This document shows, in pieces, positions 12,342 to 20,490 of a DNA stretch of 52,244 nucleotides. The stretch is taken from the NCBI GenBank assembly GCA_021737275.1, contig JAIPEE010000028.1, positions 1-52,244 of the forward strand, written 5' to 3'. The translations under genes and the position numbers were made by a program. The notes beneath the pieces are model-generated. The model did no database searches, was not told the origin of the DNA, and worked only from the letters and a program-made list of their open reading frames with translations. Every line of letters begins with the position of its first letter. Position 1 is the stretch's first letter. Source of the DNA: Desulfobacterales bacterium (lineage in GTDB: Bacteria; Desulfobacterota; Desulfobacteria; Desulfobacterales; JAIPEE01).

Positions 12342-13256
12342 ATGAGCGTGCAGGACTGGCGTGAAAACAAACTGGTGGCGGCTATTTTACTGGTGCCGTC
12401 ATCAGCATGGCTGCTGATCTTTTTTACCCTTCCACTTGCAATTGTCTGGGTATACAGTTTTGGCGAACGAGGACCCCAGGGCCAGACTTATCTGGCCCTG
12501 AACTTCGAAAACTATAAGCGGGCCTTAGAGTGGATTCATATCGGTATCCTGTGGAAGTCCACATGGATAGCTTTTGTAGCAACCGCGCTCTGTTTTATAA
12601 TGGGTTTTCCATTGGCACTGGGCATTGCTTTTGCGCCGACAAAATACAAGAATTTATTGATGCTGCTTGTGATATTACCATTCTGGACAAACCTCTTAAT
12701 CAGAACATACGCATGGATAGCGGTTTTGCGTACCAGGGGGTTTCTTAATTTTTTCCTGGAGTGGGTGCATGGAAAGCTGGATGCACTTTTTTCATTGATC
12801 GGACTTTCCGATTTAATGGGTGTTTTTGAGCCGCTGGCCCTGCTTTACAACACACAAGCTATCATTATCGGCCTGGTTTATGTGTCTTTGCCCTTCATGG
12901 TTCTGCCGATTTATGCCACCCTTGAAAAGCTGGATAAGTCATACCTGGAAGCTAGTCTGGATCTGGGTGCAGGCCAATGGCGAACCCTGTTTTCCGTGAC
13001 AATGCCACTGTCATTTCCAGGTATCTTTTCCGGCGTAATGTTGGTGTTTATTATCTCCCTGGGGACATATCTGACCCCGGTTCTTCTGGGTGGTGCGGAC
13101 AGAATGATGATCGGCAACCTGATTGCGCAGGAGTTTGGCCCTGCAAGAGACTGGCCTTTTGGGTCAGCACTTTCATTTGTCCTGCTTTACATTACCTTTA
13201 TTATTCTGTGGCTGCGGGCCGTTGTTTCATCACGGTCAAAAGGAGTAAGTTATTAA
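12342..13256 (+). CDS. potB: spermidine/putrescine ABC transporter permease PotB
   Basis: An inner-membrane permease of 304 residues with about six hydrophobic segments, the first at LLVPSSAWLLIFFTLPLAIV. The coupling-loop EAA motif is visible as LEASLDLGAGQWRTLFSVTMP-like sequence around residues 205-225, where the ATPase docks. It forms the transmembrane pore with PotC. The gene lies 40 bases after potD and ends one base before potC. The family and order match polyamine importers; ferric or phosphonate importers are unlikely given PotD. Confidence 0.9.
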   Translation: MSVQDWRENKLVAAILLVPSSAWLLIFFTLPLAIVWVYSFGERGPQGQTYLALNFENYKRALEWIHIGILWKSTWIAFVATALCFIMGFPLALGIAFAPTKYKNLLMLLVILPFWTNLLIRTYAWIAVLRTRGFLNFFLEWVHGKLDALFSLIGLSDLMGVFEPLALLYNTQAIIIGLVYVSLPFMVLPIYATLEKLDKSYLEASLDLGAGQWRTLFSVTMPLSFPGIFSGVMLVFIISLGTYLTPVLLGGADRMMIGNLIAQEFGPARDWPFGSALSFVLLYITFIILWLRAVVSSRSKGVSY

Positions 13257-13257
13257 T

Positions 13258-14115
13258 ATGGAAGGTAAGACGGAAATGAAAAAAAAGAGACGCCGCCGTC
13301 CAAGGCCCACGCCTCTGGAGTATTCCAAGAAAAAGTGGTTTCAACTTGTGATGTGGGGCAACTTTATCTTTCTGTATTTTCCCATCTTGTCGCTTATTGC
13401 ATTCAGCTTTAATGACAGCAAGCGAAACATTACCTGGCAGGGCTTTACATTTAAATATTATGTAAAAGCTTATCACAACGCATCTCTGTTTGATGCGTTT
13501 ATTAATAGTCTCATTGTGGCCGGTATTTCTACTGTCGTTTCAACTATACTGGGAGCAATGCTGGGACTAGCGCTTTATCGATTCAAGTTCCCGGCAAAAA
13601 ATGTGTTTGACGGCTGGGTCCACCTGCCCATTATTATTCCGGAAATATGTATGGGCGTAGCAATGATGGTTTTTTTCGCAAAAGCAAATATACAGTTGGG
13701 CCTCTTTACCATTACAGTAAGTCATATCGCATTTACCATACCATTTGTGGCTGTGGTGGTAAGGGCAAGAATGTCCGGCTTTGACATCTCCCTGGAAGAA
13801 GCGGCACGCGATCTCGGAGCCAACCAGTTTCAGACATTTAAAGATGTTACTTTTCCCTATATGGTACCCGGGGTTATTGCCGGTGCTCTTCTGGCGCTGA
13901 CACTTTCTCTGGATGATTTTGTTATCACCTTTTTCACATCCGGACCGGGATCAACAACGCTTCCCATCAAAATTTTTTCAATGGTGCGGTTCAGCGTAAC
14001 GCCGGAAATTAATGCGGCATCTACGGTTCTTATTGTTTTGACGCTGACACTTGCGTTGAGCACTATGATCTATCAATCTCGTAAAAACAAAAAGGGCGGT
14101 GGTATAGTAATATGA
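13258..14115 (+). CDS. potC: spermidine/putrescine ABC transporter permease PotC
   Basis: This second permease of the polyamine importer has 285 residues, about six membrane helices and an EAA loop (LEEAARDLGANQFQTFKDV). The extreme N-terminus is strikingly basic (KKKRRRRPRP), placing it in the cytoplasm. Two starts are possible: ATG 13258, used here with AAGGAG about 12 bases upstream, and ATG 13276. Its stop codon overlaps the potA start by 4 bases, suggesting translational coupling. Confidence 0.9.
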   Translation: MEGKTEMKKKRRRRPRPTPLEYSKKKWFQLVMWGNFIFLYFPILSLIAFSFNDSKRNITWQGFTFKYYVKAYHNASLFDAFINSLIVAGISTVVSTILGAMLGLALYRFKFPAKNVFDGWVHLPIIIPEICMGVAMMVFFAKANIQLGLFTITVSHIAFTIPFVAVVVRARMSGFDISLEEAARDLGANQFQTFKDVTFPYMVPGVIAGALLALTLSLDDFVITFFTSGPGSTTLPIKIFSMVRFSVTPEINAASTVLIVLTLTLALSTMIYQSRKNKKGGGIVI

Positions 14116-15203
14116 CTGAAGCGAAACCTATAATCAGTATTCAAAATGTGACCAAAAAATTCGGCAGTAAGGTTATTGCGGTAAATGATGTAGTTCTTGA
14201 TATTTATGAGGGGGAATTTTTTGCACTGCTGGGGCCTTCCGGCTGCGGTAAAACAACCTTGCTGCGCATGATTGCCGGATTTGAAAATCCGACAGAAGGA
14301 GAGATTGCGGTTGACGGTCAGGATATGAGCGGTGTGGACCCAAACCACAGACCGGTCAATATGGTGTTTCAGTCCTATGCCGTTTTTCCCCATATGACCG
14401 TGGCAAAAAATGTTGCATACGGTTTGAAGGTAACCGGCGTTGCAAAAGAGGAAGCTGAGAAACGGGTATCGGAAGCGCTTTCACTTGTTAAGCTGGATGG
14501 CTTTGAAAATCGTTATCCGCATCAGATGTCAGGAGGCCAGCAGCAGCGTGTTGCGCTGGCGAGAGCGCTGGTAAAAAAACCGAAAGTACTGCTTTTGGAC
14601 GAACCGCTTTCAGCCCTTGATGCAAAGTTGCGTGAAGCTATGCAGATTGAGCTTGTAAAACTACAAAAGTCTGTAGGGATAACATTTGTTATTGTAACCC
14701 ACTCTCAGGATGAAGCACTGTCTGTGGCAGATCGTATCGCTGTTATGGAGTCGGGCCAGGTTCGCCAGGTTGCGAAACCGATGGAGCTATACGAACACCC
14801 CAACAGCAGGTTTGTTGCTGACTTTATCGGTCAGATTAACGTCCTTGAAGCGGATGTGGCCGGTATCGAAGGAGAAAACCTTGTTGCAGAAATAAAGGGC
14901 CTGGGACGTTTAAGTGTTCCCCATAAGGGTGAAGCCCATGGCAATATTGGAATTGCCATCCGTCCGGAAAAACTCAAGTTATCCAAAGAAGAGCCGGCCG
15001 GCGATATTGTAAAAGTACACAGTACAGTAAAAGACATTGTTTATTATGGTAATGCCAGCCATGTATATCTTGAAAACAGCAGCGGCCTAAAGTTGTCTGT
15101 AGATGTTCAGAATGAGGAAAGAAGCTCAACCCCATCAATAATTATTAATAAAAAAATGTGGGTTTCCTGGAACGCAGTGGACACTCTTGTTCTGGATGAA
15201 TAA
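14112..15203 (+). CDS. potA: spermidine/putrescine ABC transporter ATP-binding protein
   Basis: This cytoplasmic ATPase energises the polyamine importer. Walker A GPSGCGKTT (about residues 40-48), the ABC signature MSGGQQQRVALARAL, Walker B VLLLDEPLSALD and the switch His in VIVTHSQDEALS are all present. The C-terminal third is a TOBE-like regulatory domain, giving the normal 363-residue PotA length. It is the last gene of potDBCA, overlapping potC by 4 bases, and is followed by the hairpin at 15244-15268. Confidence 0.93.
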   Translation: MTEAKPIISIQNVTKKFGSKVIAVNDVVLDIYEGEFFALLGPSGCGKTTLLRMIAGFENPTEGEIAVDGQDMSGVDPNHRPVNMVFQSYAVFPHMTVAKNVAYGLKVTGVAKEEAEKRVSEALSLVKLDGFENRYPHQMSGGQQQRVALARALVKKPKVLLLDEPLSALDAKLREAMQIELVKLQKSVGITFVIVTHSQDEALSVADRIAVMESGQVRQVAKPMELYEHPNSRFVADFIGQINVLEADVAGIEGENLVAEIKGLGRLSVPHKGEAHGNIGIAIRPEKLKLSKEEPAGDIVKVHSTVKDIVYYGNASHVYLENSSGLKLSVDVQNEERSSTPSIIINKKMWVSWNAVDTLVLDE

Positions 15204-15551
15204 TCGATTATAAAATCATTCCTTTTAAAAACAGGTTTAACAAAAACCTCCCGACTGGCGGGAGGTTTGCCGGTTAGACTGAAGATTAAAGGCTTAAAAA
15301 ATTCCTCTGTTGTCCTTATCAACGAGCGTAAATCAACCCACGAAATCCGTTTTATGATTGGCGTTTAAAGGCTAAGGTTACCAAAAATAACCAGGTTGCT
15401 TCTTTTGGATAAAAAATTTTCAAAATAAAATTTTCATTACAGTTGACACTTGAACACCGTTATCTGTTCTGATAAACCTTAAGTTATTTTATCTTCTTTA
15501 TCGAAATCGATAAACAAATATAATTCAATCTATAAAAACAAGGACCTTATT
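15204..15551 (+). promoter_or_regulatory. intergenic region between potA and a small lipoprotein gene
   Basis: No gene is seen in these 348 bases. Left part: the terminator-like hairpin described separately. Right part: TTGACA at 15443-15448 could be a -35 box, but no good -10 lies at 16-18 bases. A palindrome TTTATCG-AAAT-CGATAAA occupies 15497-15514, about 40 bases before the lipoprotein start, and could be an operator. TTATC and GATAA also flank 6 bases at 15460-15475. Confidence 0.35.
15244..15268 (+). terminator. hairpin after potA
   Basis: AAACCTCCCG (15244-15253) and CGGGAGGTTT (15259-15268) form a perfect 10-pair stem with a 5-base loop, 40 bases after the potA stop. The following bases (GCCGG) are not a T run, so termination rightward may be weak. 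The opposite strand has a TTTTTG tail. Confidence 0.55.
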
Positions 15552-15779
15552 ATGAAAAAGTGTTTAGTTCTTATCCTTATAATTACAACAATTTTTTTTG
15601 GCTGTAGCTATGTTTCATGGAAGCATCCCACAAAACCGGATTCCCAGTGGGCTGTCGACCACGCCGATTGTGAAAAACAGATAAGAGAAATTATTCGTGA
15701 AAAGCCGGAACTTTACAGCCCTATTGACGAAGTTACCATGATTAAAGAGTGTATGAAAAAGAAGGGTTGGCGAAAATAA
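15552..15779 (+). CDS. small putative lipoprotein
   Basis: A 75-residue protein with a lipoprotein signal: MKK, a hydrophobic core, then FFGC with C18 as the likely lipidation site. The mature part is about 58 residues, polar, and contains two further Cys (in ADCEKQ and KECMKKKGW) that could pair in the periplasm. AAGGA precedes the ATG by about 8 bases. I do not recognise the family by name. It stands alone between the polyamine and efflux operons with a candidate operator upstream. Confidence 0.65.
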   Translation: MKKCLVLILIITTIFFGCSYVSWKHPTKPDSQWAVDHADCEKQIREIIREKPELYSPIDEVTMIKECMKKKGWRK

Positions 15780-15780
15780 T

Positions 15781-16029
15781 AATATTTTTGAAAGCAAGGA
15801 GCTTAAAGGTATTGAGATTGAGATGGCCAGGTCTCTGGGCAACGATTTAAGCAGAATGCTTGTTTTTAATGAGATGTCCTTAACAGAAGAATCTCTTGCC
15901 TGGGCCATAAAAAGAGACAATGTTCAGCTTCAGGCAGAAATTGATTCGGTTTTGGCCGAATGGAAAAGCAACGGCTTTTTACAGACAATATTAAATAACC
16001 GGATACCGGTAAAAATAAGTTTTCAGTAA
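15781..16029 (+). pseudogene. remnant of a family-3 periplasmic solute-binding protein
   Basis: A frame open from 15757, with no ATG until 15823, reads ESKELKGIEIEMARSLGNDL and then LAWAIKRDNVQLQAEIDSVL, ending EWKSNGFLQTILNN and IPVKIS. The first block resembles the N-terminal lobe of amino-acid ABC binding proteins (G-x-E-x-E-x-A-x-x-L-G). The second resembles their C-terminal helix region (LAWA, L-x-x-W-x-x-x-G). About 150 residues normally lie between them, and the signal peptide is missing. It is best explained as a gene with a large internal deletion. A 68-residue protein starting at 15823 could still be translated. Confidence 0.55.
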
Positions 16030-16103
16030 AACCAAATTCCTTAGCTAAAAGAGTTACCTGAATAAATATCAAAAAGGAAAACAATTTAGAGGGAGCAGGT
16101 ATA

Positions 16104-17216
16104 ATGAAAAACAAGAAAAATGTTCAAAACAAAGTTTCAATTAAACAAGCATATTCGCAGGCACTCCTGTTAATTGTTTTTTTTGCAAGCCATTTACTGC
16201 TCTTTTCCGCTTGCGAGAAAGCTGAAGAGCAGGTCGTCGAAGAAGTTGTCAGACCGGTCAAAATTATTACCGTGGTTGGCGCCGAAGATATTATGTCAAG
16301 AAAGTTTCCCGGTCGGGTGAGAGCCTCACAACGGGTAGATCTGGCATTTCAGGTATCAGGGCCACTTATTGAACTGCCTGTAGACGAGGGGCAGGATATA
16401 AAAAAAGACCAGGTGATCGCCAGAATTCTTCCCAGGGATTTTAAAACAGAAATAGATAAGGCAAGGGCCAGAGCGCTTGAAGCCGAACAGCAATACCAAC
16501 GCTACAGAGCGCTTTATGTGCAGAAACAGGTGTCCAAGGCGGATTTTGATAAATATAAAAGTGAACGTGATATAGCAACCGCTCTTCAGCAGGAAGCCCA
16601 GGCCAAACTGAATGATACTTATTTGAAAGCGCCATTTTCAGGTGTTATTGCAAAGCGTTACGTGGAAAATTTTGAAGATGTTCAGGCCAAACAGCCAATC
16701 GTTAGCCTTCAGGATATATCCAATATAGAAGTGTTAATTGATTTACCTGAAAATATTATTTCAACGCCTCCAAAAATTGGTGAAACCGTCGCAGATGCTG
16801 AATTTGCTGCTGCCCCAGGAAAGCTTTATCCGCTCAAAATGAAAGAGTTTTCTACCGAGGCTGATTCCAAAACACACACTTACCAGGTAACACTGGAAAT
16901 GATTCAGCCAGATGATATAAGGGTCTTGCCCGGAATGACGGCAAATGTCATTGGGTCAAGAAAAGTAGCAAACGTTATTGAAAGCCAGATTATCATTCCT
17001 GCCATTGCGGTATTCTCTGACGAAACCGGCTCTTCTCATGTATGGAAAGTTAACCCTGAAACCATGACTGTTCAAAAACAACCGGTTACCACCGGTGAAT
17101 TAACAGGATCGGATAAAATTCAAATTCTTTCGGGAATCAACTCAGGTGATATGATTGCGGTCAGTGCCGTCAGTCAACTTCGCGAGGGTAAGAAGGTACG
17201 CCCCATGGAACAATAA
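16104..17216 (+). CDS. RND efflux periplasmic adaptor (membrane fusion) lipoprotein
   Basis: The adaptor bridges an inner-membrane RND pump and an outer-membrane channel. A lipoprotein signal ends at LLFSAC with C37 lipidated. The lipoyl/hairpin pattern follows: RVDLAFQVSGPLIELPVDEGQ, a coiled-coil helix pair (about 115-165, rich in Glu/Lys/Gln), then LKAPFSGVIAKRYVENFEDV. The C-terminal beta barrel includes VLPGMTANV. At 370 residues it is standard HlyD/AcrA size. GGGAG precedes the ATG. It is the first gene of a three-gene efflux operon, 15 bases before the pump. Confidence 0.9.
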   Translation: MKNKKNVQNKVSIKQAYSQALLLIVFFASHLLLFSACEKAEEQVVEEVVRPVKIITVVGAEDIMSRKFPGRVRASQRVDLAFQVSGPLIELPVDEGQDIKKDQVIARILPRDFKTEIDKARARALEAEQQYQRYRALYVQKQVSKADFDKYKSERDIATALQQEAQAKLNDTYLKAPFSGVIAKRYVENFEDVQAKQPIVSLQDISNIEVLIDLPENIISTPPKIGETVADAEFAAAPGKLYPLKMKEFSTEADSKTHTYQVTLEMIQPDDIRVLPGMTANVIGSRKVANVIESQIIIPAIAVFSDETGSSHVWKVNPETMTVQKQPVTTGELTGSDKIQILSGINSGDMIAVSAVSQLREGKKVRPMEQ

Positions 17217-17231
17217 GATAGGAGCCGTTAA

Positions 17232-20200
17232 ATGAATATCGCTGAACTCAGTATTAAAAAAAGCGTTATTACCTGGGTAATGACCATATTGATGGTGGTT
17301 GTCGGAGCCATGTCCTTTTTTAATTTAAGCTGGCTGGAAGATCCGGAGTTTTCAATCAAGGAAGCCGTTGTTCTGACACCCTATCCCGGTGCTTCGGCAG
17401 CAGAGGTGGAAGAAGAGGTCACAAATGTTCTGGAGATGGCATGCCAGGAGTTGGGACAGCTTGACTATGTGGAGTCCCGATCTTCCAGGGGCTTTTCCCA
17501 ACTGAAAGTTGTCATGAAAAGCAAATATGACAAAAAAGCGCTCCCCCAGGTATGGGATGAGTTACGCCGCAAAATAAATGACTACCAGATAAAACTTCCG
17601 CCCGGTGCGGGACCCTCCATTGTAAATGATGACTTTGGAGATGTGTATGGTGTGTATCTTGCGCTTACCGGTGAGGGATATACATATAATGAGATGTACG
17701 AGTTTGCAAAATTTCTCCAGAGAGAATTGCTTCAGGTACAGGGTGTTAAAAGAATAGTTCTTTATGGAAACCAGTCGGAAGTTATCTATATTGAAATGCG
17801 ACGAGAGAAGATGGCTGAACTCAGAATATCCCAGGAGGATATTTACTCTTCCCTTGCGGCCAAGAACCTGCCGGTTACTTCAGGCAACCTTACGCTTGGC
17901 AAAGAATATATACCGGTCAACCCGACCGGTGAGTTTAAATCGGAAGCGGATTTTGGGTCCCTGCTGGTCAGCAGCAGAGGAAAAACCTCAGACAGGCTTA
18001 TTTTTCTTCGAGACGTTGCCACTATAAAACGCGGATATAAAGACCCGCCGAAGAACATTTTAAGATTTGACGGCAAAGCAGCCATTGGGCTTGGTATTTC
18101 AACGGTAGAGGGCGGCAATGTTGTAACGATGGGAGAAGCGCTGGAAAAACGCTTAAAAGAGCTTAAACCACAGGCACCCCTGGGTATTGACGGACATATC
18201 ATTGCGCTTCAGTCAGAGGCGGTTACGCAGTCCATAAGAGGGTTTCTTGTCAACCTGGCCGCAGCGGTTATCATTGTTGTCCTCATTCTCCTTGTTTTTA
18301 TGGGGTTTCGCAGTGGCATGATTATTGGCGCCATTTTGCTTGTGACGATCATGGGCACCTTTATTTTTATGGATATGTATGTCGTAACCCTCGAGCGCAT
18401 CTCTCTCGGTGCACTGGTCATTGCACTTGGTATGCTCGTGGATAATGCCATAGTCGTAACAGACGGTATACGGATGAAAATGAAACAGGGCATAGATGTT
18501 GTTGTTGCCGCAAAAGAGATTGTGGGCCAGACGGCCGTTCCGCTTTTGGGGGCAACCGTTATTGCCGTAACGGCATTTGCCTCTATCGGAACGTCCAAGG
18601 ACAGCACCGGTGAGTACTGCAGTTCTCTTTTTTCCGTTATTATGATATCCCTGATGTTGAGCTGGGTGACAGCCGTTACCGTTACACCATTGTTTTGTAA
18701 ACTGTTTTTAAAGGAAAAAAATAAAAGCAGTAATGATGAGGAAAAAGATCCGTATGATGGAAAATTTTATCAATTATACAGCACGCTTCTTTCAGCCTGT
18801 ATCCGTCAACGTTGGATAACAATAGGTGTCGTTGTCGGTTTTTTTGTATTATCCATCATCGGTTTTGGCTATGTAAAAACCAGTTTTTTTCCTGATTCCA
18901 CCCGACCCCAGTTTTATGTAGACTTCTGGTTTCCCGAAGGAACCCATATTGCTGAAACGGCCAGACAGATGGAAACAGCTGAACGGAACCTGCTTTCCAG
19001 GGACGAGATTACACATATTTCAACCCATATCGGTGGGGGCCAGGTTCGGTTTCTACTGACATATTCGCCGGAATCCACATATCCCAGTTTTGGTCAGATC
19101 ATTGCCGATGTAAAAGATTACAAGGTGATCCCGCAACTGGCCAAAACGCTTCAATCGGACCTTGAGCAAACATTTCCACAGGCGATTATCAATGTTCGGC
19201 AGTTTGTTTTAGGGCCATCTGTCGGGGGAAAGATCCAACTACGACTTTACGGCCCGGATCCGGAAGTCTTGAGGATTCTATCAAAAAAGGCGACAAATGT
19301 CTTGCTTGACGACCCTGTTTCAAGAGCGGTTAGGGACGAATGGCGAACTAAAATAAAGGTTATGCGACCCCAGCTTTCAGAAGCCCAGGCTCGAAGAGCG
19401 GGTATAACTCGTCCGGATCTTGCCCGGGCAATCGAGGCGGCGGTAGAAGGAACGACCGTTGGTGTTTACAGGGAACGGGACGAACTGCTTCCCATTATTG
19501 CCCGATCTCCGGAATCAGAGCGAGTGGATCTGAACAACCTTAAGGGTATCCAGGTCTGGAGTCCGGTCGCCCAGCAAATGATTCCTGCCGGCCAGGTCGT
19601 GACGGACTTTAAGCTGGAATTTGAAGATGCATATCTCTGGCGCAGAAACAGAACAAAGATGCTTAAGATTCATGCGGATCCGAGGGAGGGGCTTCCCAGC
19701 GAACTTTTTGCGCGTATAAAACCTCAGGTAGAAAAAGCGCTTAATGTGGATGTGGCCCAGATCACCGGAAAACGATTTGGCTCGGATGAAGATCCTTTTG
19801 AAACATATGACAATTCGACGCTCAAGGTTGGAGAAAATGACAACTGGCCAATTAAGGATATGCCCGGATATTCAATGGCATGGGGTGGAGAGGCTGAAGA
19901 TTCGGCAAGAGCTCAAGGGTCTCTTGGAAAGACGGTTCCGATCTTTTTCGGCCTGATGGTTCTGATTGTCATCTGGCTCTTTAACTCCATCAAAAAAACA
20001 CTTATTATATGGTTAACGGTACCGCTCGCACTGATAGGCGTTACGGCGGGCTTGTTGATGTTTAATCAGCCATTTGGGTTTATGGCGCTGCTGGGCCTGA
20101 TGAGCCTTTCAGGGATGTTGATAAAAAATGCGATTGTGTTGATCGACCAGATTGATACAGAGATCGCCAGTGGGAAAAATCATTTTCAGGCTATTGTTGA

Positions 20201-20399
20201 CTCCGGTGTCAGTCGTCTGATTCCGGTATCCATGGCAGCATTGACAACTATTCTTGGCATGCTGCCGTTGTTGACAGATGCCTTTTTTGTTGCCATGGCG
20301 GTTACCATTATGTTCGGTCTGGGTTTTGCGACGGTGCTGACGCTGATTGTTGTGCCGGTGTTTTATGCAACTTTCTTTAAAGTACCGAATACGGCATAA
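17232..20399 (+). CDS. RND family efflux transporter permease
   Basis: This 1055-residue inner-membrane pump of the AcrB/HAE-1 type uses the proton gradient for export. It has the duplicated layout of one N-terminal helix, a large periplasmic porter domain, a bundle of helices (about 340-540), a second porter domain and a final helix bundle (about 890-1045). The relay-helix segment LGMLVDNAIVV has Asp-Asn where AcrB has Asp-Asp, a common variant in this family. Substrate cannot be read from sequence. TAGGAG precedes the ATG; the TolC-like gene follows after 91 bases. Confidence 0.93.
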   Translation: MNIAELSIKKSVITWVMTILMVVVGAMSFFNLSWLEDPEFSIKEAVVLTPYPGASAAEVEEEVTNVLEMACQELGQLDYVESRSSRGFSQLKVVMKSKYDKKALPQVWDELRRKINDYQIKLPPGAGPSIVNDDFGDVYGVYLALTGEGYTYNEMYEFAKFLQRELLQVQGVKRIVLYGNQSEVIYIEMRREKMAELRISQEDIYSSLAAKNLPVTSGNLTLGKEYIPVNPTGEFKSEADFGSLLVSSRGKTSDRLIFLRDVATIKRGYKDPPKNILRFDGKAAIGLGISTVEGGNVVTMGEALEKRLKELKPQAPLGIDGHIIALQSEAVTQSIRGFLVNLAAAVIIVVLILLVFMGFRSGMIIGAILLVTIMGTFIFMDMYVVTLERISLGALVIALGMLVDNAIVVTDGIRMKMKQGIDVVVAAKEIVGQTAVPLLGATVIAVTAFASIGTSKDSTGEYCSSLFSVIMISLMLSWVTAVTVTPLFCKLFLKEKNKSSNDEEKDPYDGKFYQLYSTLLSACIRQRWITIGVVVGFFVLSIIGFGYVKTSFFPDSTRPQFYVDFWFPEGTHIAETARQMETAERNLLSRDEITHISTHIGGGQVRFLLTYSPESTYPSFGQIIADVKDYKVIPQLAKTLQSDLEQTFPQAIINVRQFVLGPSVGGKIQLRLYGPDPEVLRILSKKATNVLLDDPVSRAVRDEWRTKIKVMRPQLSEAQARRAGITRPDLARAIEAAVEGTTVGVYRERDELLPIIARSPESERVDLNNLKGIQVWSPVAQQMIPAGQVVTDFKLEFEDAYLWRRNRTKMLKIHADPREGLPSELFARIKPQVEKALNVDVAQITGKRFGSDEDPFETYDNSTLKVGENDNWPIKDMPGYSMAWGGEAEDSARAQGSLGKTVPIFFGLMVLIVIWLFNSIKKTLIIWLTVPLALIGVTAGLLMFNQPFGFMALLGLMSLSGMLIKNAIVLIDQIDTEIASGKNHFQAIVDSGVSRLIPVSMAALTTILGMLPLLTDAFFVAMAVTIMFGLGFATVLTLIVVPVFYATFFKVPNTA

Positions 20400-20490
20400 T
20401 TTATAAGGTCGAAAAAACCGATTATGACCAGAGAATAAGATAAAGAAGAAAATTGATATAGATCCGTATTAACATTAAAGGAGCAGATAA

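Noticed and set aside
15823-16029. A novel 68-residue protein gene
   Set aside because: Upstream in-frame sequence continues the similarity to a binding protein without a start codon, so a deletion relic explains it better.
17232-20399. RND pump with a lost proton-relay Asp (DN instead of DD)
   Set aside because: Asp-Asn at this position is common among RND pumps and is not evidence of inactivity.
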